The notes beneath the pieces were generated by a model. That model searched no databases and was not told the origin of the DNA. It saw only the letters and a program-made list of their open reading frames with translations. From positions 1-63,048 of the forward strand of contig PNKW01000010.1 of the NCBI GenBank assembly GCA_013822695.1: 63,048 nucleotides of DNA, written 5' to 3'. This document shows, piece by piece, positions 44,585-55,079 of the stretch (the first letter of the stretch is position 1; every line of letters starts with the position of its first letter). This stretch comes from Erythrobacter sp. (GTDB lineage Bacteria > Pseudomonadota > Alphaproteobacteria > Sphingomonadales > Sphingomonadaceae). Position numbers and translations under genes: made by a program.

Positions 44585-44600
44585 TTAACCGGGGTCCGGC

Positions 44601-46052
44601 TCAGAAATTGTACTGGGTCGAAAACTGCACCCGCTGGAGATTGCCGCTCCGCCCGTCTTCCAGCGTGCGCTCGGCATACATCACTTCCACCCCGACATTG
44701 AGCGGGCCGACCGGGTTCCAGATCAGGTTGGCAAAGGCGTTCCAGCTCTCGTCGGTCACCTGATTGGTGGTGAGGCGCACCGGATTGTCGGCCTTGAAGT
44801 AAGAGCCCCCAAGGTTCGAGCGCCACCGCTCGCCCCAGACATGGCGATAGGCGGCAAAGCCCGAATAGGTGAAGATCGGGTCAAGCGTCCCGTCGGGTTT
44901 GATCGCCGCATCGTTGACGATGTTGAGGCCGATATAGCGCCCGAGCCCGTCGCCCGCGGTCGCCATGAAGCGGAAATCGTCCTTCGCCCCCACCTTGAGC
45001 CTGCCCGAAAGGCTGAGGCCATAGGCCCAGGCGGCATCGTCCACGCCCATCAGATCATCGGTCGAAACGTGCAGCTGGCGCACGATCCCGGCAGCGGTGA
45101 ATGTGCCCCAGTCGCCGCTCCAGTTGTAGCGGCCGATGATGTCGGGGATCTGGTCGTCGCCCGGCGTCACCTGCGCCCCGTTCTGTGCGGTGACCACGGT
45201 TTCGGGCTGCTCGACCGCGATCTGCAAGCCGCCGTTGGTGTAGCGGATCAGCGGCTGGCGATCGAACACCGTGCCCGCCGTCACTCCGATGAAATCGAGC
45301 GAATCCGGCAGCGCTCCGACATTCTGGAACGTCGACCAGCCCTGCCCGAAGGTCCAGTTGTCGTAGTTGATCAAGGCTTGGCGGATGCGCGGAGTGAAGC
45401 TGTTGGTGACCCGTTCATTGCCGCCGTCGGTGACGTTGAAATCGAGCTCGATCAGGCCGCTGAGCTTGTGATCGGTGCCGACATCGGTCTCGGTCTTGAA
45501 CAGGAAGCGCGTCTGGCGGGCCGAAAAATCGGTGTCGAACCCGCTTGGGGCACCGCCGACGGGAATCGCCGAGGGGAACAGGAAATCGCGCAGGATCGAA
45601 TTGCCGGCAAGCTGCCCGCCGCTGGTGCGCTGGCTGATCGCGTCGAGCTTGACATAGCCGCCAAAGGTGACGCGGGTCTTGCCGATCTTGAACCCCTCGC
45701 CGGGCGCAATCGCAAAGTCGATCAGCTTTTCCGACATCTCGGCTTGCTTGGTGAGGAGGGTGCGGGTGGTTTCCTCGGTCTCTTCGACCTCGCTGCGCAT
45801 CGCCTGCTGCTCGGCCCGGATCGCCCCGGTCTCGGCGCGGACCGCGGCGAGTGCTGCGGCCTGCTCGGCCTTCGCGCCGGCCTCGGCGTCGAGCCGCGTG
45901 ATCAGCCCCTCGACCATCCGCTCGAGCCGGTCGAGCCGTTCCTCGACGCTCTGCGTATTCGTCTGCGCTTGGGCCAGCGCGGGGCTTGCGACGAGCATGC
46001 TCGCCCCCAGCAGCGCCGCCCGGAAGGCCCGGGCCACTCCCGATTTCACCAT
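44601..46052 (-). CDS. DcaP-like trimeric outer-membrane porin
   Basis: A 483-residue outer-membrane protein with signal peptide (cleavage near ALAQ), then a coiled-coil periplasmic region of about residues 35-110 (VEERLDRLERMVEGLITRLD), then a 16-strand-type barrel ending in STQYNF. This matches DcaP family porins, which take up dicarboxylates or other carboxylic acids. GYVKLDAISQRT is the typical first strand. GGGAGGAA precedes the ATG. The motif at 46122-46147 lies 70 bp upstream and is shared with acsA and the MFS transporter, so I infer a role in acetate or carboxylate uptake under the CrbSR system. Confidence 0.8.
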   Translation of the reverse strand: MVKSGVARAFRAALLGASMLVASPALAQAQTNTQSVEERLDRLERMVEGLITRLDAEAGAKAEQAAALAAVRAETGAIRAEQQAMRSEVEETEETTRTLLTKQAEMSEKLIDFAIAPGEGFKIGKTRVTFGGYVKLDAISQRTSGGQLAGNSILRDFLFPSAIPVGGAPSGFDTDFSARQTRFLFKTETDVGTDHKLSGLIELDFNVTDGGNERVTNSFTPRIRQALINYDNWTFGQGWSTFQNVGALPDSLDFIGVTAGTVFDRQPLIRYTNGGLQIAVEQPETVVTAQNGAQVTPGDDQIPDIIGRYNWSGDWGTFTAAGIVRQLHVSTDDLMGVDDAAWAYGLSLSGRLKVGAKDDFRFMATAGDGLGRYIGLNIVNDAAIKPDGTLDPIFTYSGFAAYRHVWGERWRSNLGGSYFKADNPVRLTTNQVTDESWNAFANLIWNPVGPLNVGVEVMYAERTLEDGRSGNLQRVQFSTQYNF

Positions 46053-46194
46053 GCGTTCCTCCCATCCTCTCTTGTGCCCGCCAGAATGGGGCGAACGGGG
46101 AGGGCCGGACAGCTAGCGGATGGTCGTAAGACCTTCGTCTGATGGGGGGCGTGTGGCCTGGATTAAAATGGGAGCGGAGCAAGGGAGAGTCGAG
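45984..46194. repeat. Direct repeat copy 1: porin signal-peptide region plus upstream control region
   Basis: This segment matches 46978-47197 over about 210 bp with scattered differences. It covers the first 22 or so porin codons, the ribosome site, the motif and the text GGGAGAGTCGAG that forms the acsA ribosome site in copy 2. Here, copy 1 runs straight into unrelated sequence after GGGAGAGTCGAG instead of an acsA start. Confidence 0.8.
46122..46147. promoter_or_regulatory. Candidate CrbR operator upstream of the porin
   Basis: Copy A of a shared motif: GGTCGTAAGACC followed by GACCTTCGTCTGATGGGG (the two strings overlap). It contains interlocking dyads GGTC-N4-GACC and AGAC-N4-GTCT. The same motif precedes acsA (47121-47146) and, in shorter form, the MFS gene (54986-55005). 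It lies about 70 bp from the porin start. Confidence 0.6.
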
Positions 46195-46195
46195 C

Positions 46196-46252
46196 AGCAA
46201 CCATCCTGTCCCGCGGCAGGCGGCCACTGCTGCCGGCCCCGTCACCGTCAGG
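46196..46252. repeat. Degenerate copy of the ompW leader
   Basis: The stretch beginning GCAACCATCCTGTCCCGCGG is closely similar to 43667-43722 just upstream of the ompW start (GCAACCATCCTGGGCCGCGG), including CTGCTGCCGG and a following AGGAC. Both copies can pair GCAGC with GCTGC across the insert. No ompW-like gene follows here. The rest of the gap to 46314 shows nothing recognisable. Confidence 0.55.
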
Positions 46253-46314
46253 ACGAGATGACCGATTGCACAAACCTGCACACAGCATTGCCCAATCGTG
46301 CTGTGCACCTCAGG

Positions 46315-46767
46315 CTACATCTGGGTGCTGAGATACTCGACGATGTCGATACGCCGTTGCGCGTCACTCACGCTGACCGCCATCTTGGTCCCTGGAACCA
46401 TCTTGCGCGGATTGGCCAGCCATCGACCAAGCTGGGCCTTGCTCCAGGTGATCCCGCTGCTCTTGAGCGCAGCAGAATAGGCATAGCCAGGTTGAGTTCC
46501 GGCCTTCCGGCCGACAACACCCCTGTGGCGGGGGCCAATCCGATTTTGGTCGATCGAATGGCACCCGCCGCAGCTCGCGCGATAGGCCTCTGCGCCCCGC
46601 TTGACATCGCCACCAGACGCACCTGACTGAGCGGCAAGGGGGAGGCCGAACACGCCAACGCCGGCGAGGGCGGCAACACCCGCAAGGAAAAGTGCCTCGA
46701 TGACAGCGCGAGACCATGGCGCGCCCGCTTCGTGTTGGGGGCAGGGCGACGAAGCTGGGCGTGCCAT
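46315..46767 (-). CDS. Class I c-type cytochrome (cytochrome c2-like)
   Basis: A 150-residue protein with an N-terminal hydrophobic segment (VIEALFLAGVAALAGVGVFGLP) and a single heme site CGGCH in ASCGGCHSIDQNRIGP. The axial methionine is in VPGTKMAV, and the ending DIVEYLSTQM is typical of small cytochromes c2. It would carry electrons in the periplasm, for example to an oxidase. ATG at 46767 was chosen; a TTG six codons upstream is an alternative. It lies between two copies of the porin/acs control repeat, which suggests it was inserted or carried there by a duplication. Confidence 0.85.
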   Translation of the reverse strand: MARPASSPCPQHEAGAPWSRAVIEALFLAGVAALAGVGVFGLPLAAQSGASGGDVKRGAEAYRASCGGCHSIDQNRIGPRHRGVVGRKAGTQPGYAYSAALKSSGITWSKAQLGRWLANPRKMVPGTKMAVSVSDAQRRIDIVEYLSTQM

Positions 46768-46841
46768 GGTGAGAGCCTCATTCAAAAATGAAGGTTTTGG
46801 CGGGGATGGCCTGGCCGAGCACCGCAGTTGCGCCGGACCAA

Positions 46842-47051
46842 TCAGCGGATCGCCGACATTGCATATGGCAATGGATACTCAAACGCGGCCGCGTTTTCGC
46901 GGGCTTTTTCACTGAGATTTGGGGTCAGCCCAAGCCATGCCCGGCGCCGTGCACAATCCGGTACGGAGTAGGCAAATGCGGGCGCAGCAACCAGCATGCT
47001 CGCCCCCAGCAGCGGCGCCCGGAAGGTCCGGACCATTCCCGATTGAACCAT
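46842..47051 (-). pseudogene. Truncated porin start (signal peptide only)
   Basis: A 69-codon frame whose first 27 residues (MVQSGMVRTFRAPLLGASML and on to APAFA) copy the porin signal peptide MVKSGVARAFRAALLGASML, with the same GGGAGGAACGC ribosome site. After about residue 27 all similarity stops. It is the fragment of a duplicated porin gene in repeat copy 2. Its translation signals are intact, so a small exported peptide could still be made. Confidence 0.7.
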
Positions 47052-47197
47052 GCGTTCCTCCCATCCTCGCTTATGCCCGCCAGAAGGGGGCGGACGGGGG
47101 GGGGCGGACAGCCAGCGGAAGGTCGTAAGACCTTTGTCTGATGGGGCGGGGCGTGTAGCCTGATGTAAAAGCAGGCCGAGAATTAGGGAGAGTCGAG
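46978..47197. repeat. Direct repeat copy 2: porin start fragment plus acsA control region
   Basis: Second copy of 45984-46194. It runs from the truncated porin signal peptide through the shared motif to GGGAGAGTCGAG immediately before the acsA ATG. In the 430-bp gap 46768-47197 the rest (46768-46977) shows nothing recognisable. Confidence 0.8.
47121..47146. promoter_or_regulatory. Candidate CrbR operator upstream of acsA
   Basis: Copy B of the shared motif. Here AAGGTC-GTAA-GACCTT is a perfect 6+4+6 dyad that overlaps a second dyad AGAC-CTTT-GTCT, followed by GATGGGG. It ends 51 bp before the acsA ATG. Confidence 0.65.
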
Positions 47198-49129
<1,932 letters not shown>

Positions 49130-49133
49130 GGCC

Positions 49134-49772
49134 ATGACCACAAGGATCATCATCGCCGATGACCACCCGCTGTTCCGCAGCGCGCTGGCCCATGCGGTCG
49201 GCAAGGTGTGGGAAGGGGGCGCGATCATCGAGGCCAGCAGCGCCGCCGAAGCGCGCACGGCCTTGCAGGAGGGCGGCGCGGAGGCGCTGCTGCTGGACCT
49301 GCACATGGCCGATTCCTCGGGCCTCAGCGTGTTGATGGACCTGCGCCAGGATTACCCCGCGCTGCCCATCGTGATCGTCTCGGCCTCCGAGGAGCCGCGG
49401 GTCGCGGCGGCGGCGGCACAGCTTGGCGCGGCGGGGTTCATCCCCAAGTCGGCGAGCCTCGAGGCGATGCGCGAAGGCCTGGCGGCGGTGCGCGATGGCG
49501 ATGCGTGGTTCCCCGAGGGCGCGGCAGGCGCAGACAATGATCTCGCCCGCATCGCCAGCCTGACGCCCGCCCAGCGGCGCATTCTGGCGGGCATCAGACA
49601 AGGCCTGCTCAACAAGCAGATCGCCTATGAGCTGTCGATCAGCGAGGCGACGGTGAAGGCGCATATCACCGCGATCCTGAGGAAGCTCGGGGTCGGCAGC
49701 CGGACGCAGGCGGTGCTGCTGGCGGCCAAGCTCGATGTCGATCAGCCGGTGGCGGATTCCGCGAGGGGCTGA
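49134..49772 (+). CDS. crbR: LuxR-type response regulator CrbR (ErdR-like)
   Basis: A 212-residue regulator: receiver domain with acidic pocket IIADDHP and phosphorylatable Asp55 (LLLDLHM), conserved Lys in FIPKSA, then a LuxR-type helix-turn-helix (LTPAQRRILAGIRQGLLNKQ, then IAYELSISEATVKAHITAIL). In Vibrio and Pseudomonas the CrbS-CrbR (MxtR-ErdR) pair activates acs. The linkage here supports the same role: the gene is 4 bp downstream of acsA and converges with the matching sensor kinase, their 3' ends overlapping by 31 bp. Confidence 0.85.
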   Translation: MTTRIIIADDHPLFRSALAHAVGKVWEGGAIIEASSAAEARTALQEGGAEALLLDLHMADSSGLSVLMDLRQDYPALPIVIVSASEEPRVAAAAAQLGAAGFIPKSASLEAMREGLAAVRDGDAWFPEGAAGADNDLARIASLTPAQRRILAGIRQGLLNKQIAYELSISEATVKAHITAILRKLGVGSRTQAVLLAAKLDVDQPVADSARG

Positions 49773-52700
49773 GCCGCTCTGTCGCGGCCCTGCGCCAGCG
49801 CGGTCGCGATTAGCGCGCGCAGCGCGGCGGGCGTGGCGGGCTTGAGCAGGCGGTTGGCAAGCATGCGCGCGGCGGCCAATTCGGTCTCTTCCGAAGCCTC
49901 TGCCGTGAGCAGGATCGCAGGACAGCGCGTACCCCACGCCTCGCACAGCGCCGCGAAGGCCGCGTCGCCGCGCTCGGCATCGTCGAGGCGGTAGTCCATG
50001 ATCGCAAGGTCGGGGGCTTGCGGCGCGGCAGCGAGGGCCTCGGCGAGGCTGGCGGCGGTCGTCACCTGGAGGCCCCAGCGGGCGAGCAGCGCGGCGGTTG
50101 CGGTAAGGGCGGCAGGGTCATTGTCGACCACCAGCACCCGCGCCTTGCCAAGGCCTGCCGTGCTGCGCTGCGGCACTGGCCTTGCCGCAGGCGCGGCCTC
50201 CCGCCGCAGCAACGGCATGGGAATCGCAAAGCGGCTGCCCTGGCCGGGGCGCGAGGTCGTTTCCACCTCCACCTCCAGCAGCCGCGCCGCGCGCCGGACG
50301 ATGGCAAGGCCCAGCCCCAACCCTTCGCGGTCGGTCGATTCGCCGCGCTCGAACTCGCCGAAGATGCGCTCGATGTCTTCAGGCGCGATCCCCCGGCCGG
50401 TGTCATGGATGCAGATCACCGCCTCCGCGCCGCGCCGCCGCACCCCGATCAGCACGCCGCCCTTGGCGGTATAGCGCACCGCATTGCTGATGAGGTTGCG
50501 CAGCACGGCGGTCAGCAGTGCGCGGTCGGCCATCACCCAGACGCTCGTGCGCACGCGCCGCAGCCTGAGCCCCTTGGCCTGCGCTTGGAGGGTGAACTCG
50601 CGCGCCACGTCCTCGAACAGCTGGTCCAATGCCACCGGCTCGGGCGCGGGCACCACGCCGCCGCTGTCGAGTTTGGAGATCTCCAGCAAGACCCGGATCA
50701 GCCGGTCGGCCGCGACAATCGAGCCGTCGAGATCGGCCACCAGCCGTTCCAGCGCCGCCTGCCCGCTGACTTCCTCGCCCAAGGCCGAGGCGAACAGGCG
50801 TGCGGCGTTGAGCGGCTGGATCAGATCGTGGCTCGCGGCAGCGAGGAAGCGGGTCTTGGACTGCGTGGCTTGCGCCAGTAGCGCATTGGCCTCGGAAAGC
50901 TGGCGGGTCCGCTCGGCGACCTTGCTTTCCAGCGCCTGCTCGGCCCGGCGGTCGAGGGTGATGTCGGTATAGGACGTTGTATAGCCGCCGCCGGGCGTGG
51001 GTGCGCCGACGATCCGGAGCACGCGCCCGTCATGCTGCACCCGCTCGATCCGGTGCTCGGTCCCGGCGCGCATATAGGCGAGGCGGCGCTCGACCTGCTC
51101 TGCGATTTCGGTGTCGGACAGGTCTCCGCGGGCAAGGTTGAAGCGGATCAGATCGGCAATCGGCGTGCCGACGCTGACAAGGTGGTCGGGCAGGTCGAAC
51201 AGCTGCTGGTAACGGCTGTTCCACGCCACCAGCCGCATCTCGCCATCGACCAGCGCGACGCCCTGATCGATCGATTCGATCGCGGTCTGGAGCAGCTCGG
51301 CGGAGAAAGACAGGCGGCGCTGGGTCTCGTCGAACATGGCGACCACTTCGGGCAGCGGGATCGGATCGCCGCCCGCCCATGATCCGACCAGCATCCGCGC
51401 AGAGGAGGTACCGATCACGCCCGAGATCACCCGCTCGGCCAGCTCGAGCACCGCCGCGCCCGCCGGGTCGCCGTTACGCATCTGGAGCGGCGCGAGCGCG
51501 GCATCGGCCCGCTCGCGCCCGACGAACTGCGCGAGCAGCGCGCGCACGTCGCCCACGCGCTTGGCGGTGGCGTGGCGGGGGAGCTCTCCGGGCATCGGTG
51601 TGCCCACGAAAGCCGCCGCCTGCGCCTGATCGAGCAGCGAGGGGCGCACCAGCGCCGAGACCAGCCAGTAGAGCGCGGTGTTGATCCCGAGGCTCAGCAC
51701 CACGCCCGAGACCAGCGGATCGGGATGGATGCTGACCAGCGGCGCGGTGTCGCTCGCCGCGGGCCAGATCAGCAGCGCGAGCCACAGCGCAAAGCCGGTC
51801 GCAAGGCCCGTCAGCATTCCGGCGCGGTTGCCGTGCTGGCTCACCATGCCCAGCACCAGCCCCGGCGCGAATTGCGCGGCCGCGGCGAAGGCGAGGGTGC
51901 CCATGCCGGCAAGATCGGTGATGCCGGCAAAGCCGCGGTAGAAGGCATAGGCCGCCGCGAGTAGCGCGGCGATCACCAGCCGGCGGATCAGCAGCAGGCG
52001 GCCCGCGATGCGGCTGCGGTCGCCGCGCCCGGCCAACGCGCGGCGCAGCAGCAGCGGGGCGACCAGATCGTTGGTGACCATGATCGACAGCGCGACGCAG
52101 GCGACCACGATCATCCCCGTCGCCGCCGAAAAGCCGCCGAGGAACACCAGCACCGCCAGCCACGGCGCCTCGCGGGCGAGGGGGAGGGCCAGCACGATGG
52201 TGTCGGGATCGGTCCCCGCCGGGAGGAGCGCAAGGCCCGCGAGCACGATCGGCACGATGACCGCGGCGGTCAGCCCAAGATAGGCGGGCAGCACCCAGCG
52301 CATCGCGGGGGTGGCGCGCTCGCCCGGAGCCTCGATGAAGCTCATATGGAACTGGCGCGGCAGGCAGAGGATCGCGGATGCGGCGATCAGGGTGAGGACC
52401 GCAAAGCGCGCATCGAGCTGGCCCGGCGCGAGCAGCACCGGCGCGGCGGGAAGCGGTGCGCCGCCGCTCGTGGCCAGCCACCACACCGCCAAGGCGCCGA
52501 CTGCCAGCAGCGCGGCGAGTTTGACGACCGCCTCCAGCGCGATGGTCAGCACCAGTCCCGCATTGTCCCCCGGCCGGTCGGCGCGGCGCGAGCCGAACAG
52601 GATCGCGAACAGCCCCATCAGTCCGGCCACGATCAGCACCAGCTCGTCCGCTGCCACTTGCGCGCGCAGGTCCGGGGCCATCATCAGCAGGGTCGTGCCC

Positions 52701-53116
52701 ACCGATTGCAGCTGGAGCGCCATGTAGGGCAGCGTCCCCGCGCTGGCGATGACCGTGACCAGCGCGGCGAGGCTGGCGCTCTTGCCGTAGCGGGCGGACA
52801 GGAAGTCGGCGATCGAGGTCGAATGTTGCGCCTTGGCCTGCGCGAGGATCTTTTTGACCAGCCCAAAGCCCAGGGTGAAGACGAGGATCGGGCCGAGGTA
52901 GATCGCGAGATAGTCCAGACCTGCGGTTGCAGCGGTTCCCACCCCGCCGAAGAAGGTCCAGCTTGAACAATAGACCGCCAGGCTGAGGCCGTAGATTGCG
53001 CCAGCGTGCCTTTGGAGCCAGCCGCTCGCCGCGCCCTGCCGGTCGCGCCACGCGGCCAGCCAGAACAGCGCGCCCAGATAGAGTGTGGCGGCAGCCAGCG
53101 CCGCGCCCAGCATCAT
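49742..53116 (-). CDS. crbS: SLC5-type transporter-fused hybrid sensor histidine kinase CrbS
   Basis: An 1124-residue sensor. Residues about 1-490: 12-13 membrane helices of a sodium/solute symporter (SSS/SLC5) domain. A linker and PAS domain follow (about 580-720), then a HisKA region with AAASHDLIQPLNAARLF (phospho-His), an ATPase domain with LISNAVRYTAKGG and HDTGRGIAPEDIERIF, and a C-terminal receiver (VLVVDNDPAAL, Asp in AIMDYRLDD). This architecture is that of CbrA/CrbS/MxtR kinases that sense or move carboxylates such as acetate. It faces crbR convergently with a 31-bp overlap. Whether the transporter domain moves substrate cannot be told from sequence. Confidence 0.88.
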   Translation of the reverse strand: MMLGAALAAATLYLGALFWLAAWRDRQGAASGWLQRHAGAIYGLSLAVYCSSWTFFGGVGTAATAGLDYLAIYLGPILVFTLGFGLVKKILAQAKAQHSTSIADFLSARYGKSASLAALVTVIASAGTLPYMALQLQSVGTTLLMMAPDLRAQVAADELVLIVAGLMGLFAILFGSRRADRPGDNAGLVLTIALEAVVKLAALLAVGALAVWWLATSGGAPLPAAPVLLAPGQLDARFAVLTLIAASAILCLPRQFHMSFIEAPGERATPAMRWVLPAYLGLTAAVIVPIVLAGLALLPAGTDPDTIVLALPLAREAPWLAVLVFLGGFSAATGMIVVACVALSIMVTNDLVAPLLLRRALAGRGDRSRIAGRLLLIRRLVIAALLAAAYAFYRGFAGITDLAGMGTLAFAAAAQFAPGLVLGMVSQHGNRAGMLTGLATGFALWLALLIWPAASDTAPLVSIHPDPLVSGVVLSLGINTALYWLVSALVRPSLLDQAQAAAFVGTPMPGELPRHATAKRVGDVRALLAQFVGRERADAALAPLQMRNGDPAGAAVLELAERVISGVIGTSSARMLVGSWAGGDPIPLPEVVAMFDETQRRLSFSAELLQTAIESIDQGVALVDGEMRLVAWNSRYQQLFDLPDHLVSVGTPIADLIRFNLARGDLSDTEIAEQVERRLAYMRAGTEHRIERVQHDGRVLRIVGAPTPGGGYTTSYTDITLDRRAEQALESKVAERTRQLSEANALLAQATQSKTRFLAAASHDLIQPLNAARLFASALGEEVSGQAALERLVADLDGSIVAADRLIRVLLEISKLDSGGVVPAPEPVALDQLFEDVAREFTLQAQAKGLRLRRVRTSVWVMADRALLTAVLRNLISNAVRYTAKGGVLIGVRRRGAEAVICIHDTGRGIAPEDIERIFGEFERGESTDREGLGLGLAIVRRAARLLEVEVETTSRPGQGSRFAIPMPLLRREAAPAARPVPQRSTAGLGKARVLVVDNDPAALTATAALLARWGLQVTTAASLAEALAAAPQAPDLAIMDYRLDDAERGDAAFAALCEAWGTRCPAILLTAEASEETELAAARMLANRLLKPATPAALRALIATALAQGRDRAAQPLAESATG

Positions 53117-53170
53117 GACCCCATTCTCTCCCTCGGGTGGAAAGCTACCGCAACCGCGTCCACAAGCAAA

Positions 53171-53198
53171 GGGGCGGCGCCCTCGCGGACGCCGCCCC
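53171..53198 (-). terminator. Terminator hairpin downstream of the MFS gene
   Basis: A 9-bp GC stem GGGGCGGCG/CGCCGCCCC with a 10-base loop lies 21 bp after the MFS stop and, read on the minus strand, is followed by TTTGCTTG. It separates the MFS gene from crbS, which begins 55 bp further on. Confidence 0.65.
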
Positions 53199-53218
53199 TC
53201 CTCGCGACCCCTGGGGGG

Positions 53219-54889
53219 TCAGTCGTCGATATTGCGGCGGAAGGTCTCGGGCAGGAACAGCAGCCCCGCCACCACTGTCAGCACGCAGATCCCGATCGGA
53301 TACCACAGCCCGTAGTAGATATCCCCCGTCGCCGCGACCATCGCGAAGGCGGTGGTGGGCAGGAAGCCGCCGAACCAGCCATTGCCGATGTGGTAGGGCA
53401 GGCTCATCGCGGTGTAGCGGATGCGGGTGGGGAACAGCTCCACCAGCAGCGCGGCGATCGGGCCGTAGACCATCGTCACCAGCAGCACGAGGTAGGTCAG
53501 CACCGCGACCACCAGACCCGTGTTCATCGCGTCCGGATCGGCCTTGGCGGGGTATCCTGCAGCGGCGAGCGCGGCCTTCACCTCTTTCTGGAAGGCGTCG
53601 ATCGCGGCCTTGCGCTCCTCGCCCGTCACCTTGGCCGGATCGGGCGCGCTGAAGGTGGCGGTGCCGATCTTGACCTGCGCGATCGCTCCCGCCTCTGCCC
53701 CGACATTGTTGTAGCTCACCGCGCTCTTGGCGAGGAAGGACTTGGCGATGTCGCAGCTCTTGGCATCGAACTTGTTCTTGCCGATGGGGTCGAACTGCAC
53801 CGAGCATTCGTCATGGTTGACCACGACGCTCACCGGAGCCGCGACCTGCGCCTTTGCGAGCGCGGGATTGGCGGCCTCGGCCAAGAGGTGGAAGGCGGGG
53901 AAGTAGGTCACCGCCGCCAGCGCGCAGCCGGTGAGGATGATCTTCTTGCGCCCGATCCTGTCCGACAGCCAGCCGAAGAAGACGAAGAACGGCGTGCCGA
54001 TGGCCAGCGCCACCGCGATCAGGATGTTGGTGGTCGCGCCATCAACCAGCAGCATCTTCTCGAGGAAGAACAGGGCGTAGAACTGCCCGGTGTACCACAC
54101 CACCGCCTGCCCCGCGACCGCGCCGAGCAGCGCGATCAGCGCCCAGCGGCCGTTCTTCCAGTTGCCGAAGGCTTCCGAGATCGGCGCCTTGGAATTGGTG
54201 CCTTCCTCCTTCATCTTCTGGAAGACCGGGCTTTCCTGCAGCTGCATGCGGATCCACAGCGACACGCCGAGCAGCACTGCCGAGACGAGGAACGGCACAC
54301 GCCAGCCCCATTCCTTGAAGGCCTCCTCGCCTACAGCCGTGCGCGTACCGATCACCACCAGCAGCGCGGCGAACAGGCCGAGCGTCGCGGTGGTCTGGAT
54401 GAAGCTGGTATAGAGCCCGCGCTTGTTGTTGGGCGCGTGCTCGGCCACGTAGGTGGCAGCGCCGCCATATTCACCGCCCAGCGCAAGGCCCTGCAGCAGG
54501 CGTAGCGCCACCAGCATGATCGGGGCAGCCACGCCGATACTTGCATAGGAGGGCAGCATCCCCACGGTGAAGGTGGCAAGGCCCATCAGGCCCATCGTCA
54601 CGAGGAAGGTGTATTTGCGCCCAACGAGGTCGCCCAGTCGCCCGAACACCAGCGCGCCGAAAGGCCGCACCGCGAAACCGGCGGCAAAGGCCGCCAGCGC
54701 GAAGATGAAGCCGGTGGTCTCGTTCACCCCGGAAAAGAACTGTGCCGAGATGATCGTGGCCAGGAGGCCGTAGAGGTAGAAGTCGTACCACTCGAACACT
54801 GTCCCCAGCGACGAGGCGAGGATGACACGCTTTTCGGTCCCCGTGGCCTCGTGGTGCTTGGGCAGGGCGCCATCATATGCCGTTGCCAT
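53219..54889 (-). CDS. MFS metabolite:proton symporter with a large hydrophilic insertion
   Basis: A 556-residue transporter of the proline/betaine-ShiA type (metabolite:H+ symporter) with 12 helices. Landmarks are FEWYDFYLYG near the start, GRLGDLVGRKYTF between helices 2 and 3, RLLQGLALGGEYGGAAT, and GWLSDRIGRKK. Between helices 8 and 9, about 100 residues (approximately 345-445) form a hydrophilic insertion with two cysteines (DECSVQF and KSCDIAK) and a helix (EERKAAIDAFQKEV). Usual relatives have about 430-440 residues. The candidate CrbR operator 97 bp upstream suggests that it imports acetate or a related short carboxylate. Confidence 0.85.
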   Translation of the reverse strand: MATAYDGALPKHHEATGTEKRVILASSLGTVFEWYDFYLYGLLATIISAQFFSGVNETTGFIFALAAFAAGFAVRPFGALVFGRLGDLVGRKYTFLVTMGLMGLATFTVGMLPSYASIGVAAPIMLVALRLLQGLALGGEYGGAATYVAEHAPNNKRGLYTSFIQTTATLGLFAALLVVIGTRTAVGEEAFKEWGWRVPFLVSAVLLGVSLWIRMQLQESPVFQKMKEEGTNSKAPISEAFGNWKNGRWALIALLGAVAGQAVVWYTGQFYALFFLEKMLLVDGATTNILIAVALAIGTPFFVFFGWLSDRIGRKKIILTGCALAAVTYFPAFHLLAEAANPALAKAQVAAPVSVVVNHDECSVQFDPIGKNKFDAKSCDIAKSFLAKSAVSYNNVGAEAGAIAQVKIGTATFSAPDPAKVTGEERKAAIDAFQKEVKAALAAAGYPAKADPDAMNTGLVVAVLTYLVLLVTMVYGPIAALLVELFPTRIRYTAMSLPYHIGNGWFGGFLPTTAFAMVAATGDIYYGLWYPIGICVLTVVAGLLFLPETFRRNIDD

Positions 54890-54985
54890 TGTCTCTCTCC
54901 CGCTAGTGCGCCCGGCCTCCAGCGGCGATCATGCCGCATGTGCCGAGGCCTCGCAAACTCGCGCTTTCGGGCCTGCAGGGATAGC

Positions 54986-55005
54986 TAGACCTTGGTCGGA
55001 TGGGG
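54986..55005. promoter_or_regulatory. Candidate CrbR operator upstream of the MFS gene
   Basis: Copy C: TAGACCTTGGTCGGATGGGG, matching the core GACCTTnGTCnGATGGGG of copies A and B but without the left GGTCGTA half. It is the only notable feature in the 190-bp gap apart from the terminator beside it. Confidence 0.55.
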
Positions 55006-55021
55006 CGCGGGGCGCGGGCAT

Positions 55022-55060
55022 GAAAAAAGCCGCCGGGGCGCGAACCCCGGCGACTTTCGA
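55022..55060 (-). terminator. Intrinsic terminator of the small beta-rich protein gene
   Basis: Stem CGCCGGGG/CCCCGGCG (55031-55038 with 55045-55052) with loop CGCGAA, followed on the minus strand by GCTTTTTTC. It is a textbook Rho-independent terminator 28 bp after the stop at 55080. Confidence 0.85.
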
Positions 55061-55079
55061 AAACCCGTGGCGGGAGCGA

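Noticed and set aside
46120..46626. Plus-strand frame of 168 codons between the porin and acsA
   Set aside because: It covers the duplicated control region and the antisense of the class I cytochrome c gene.
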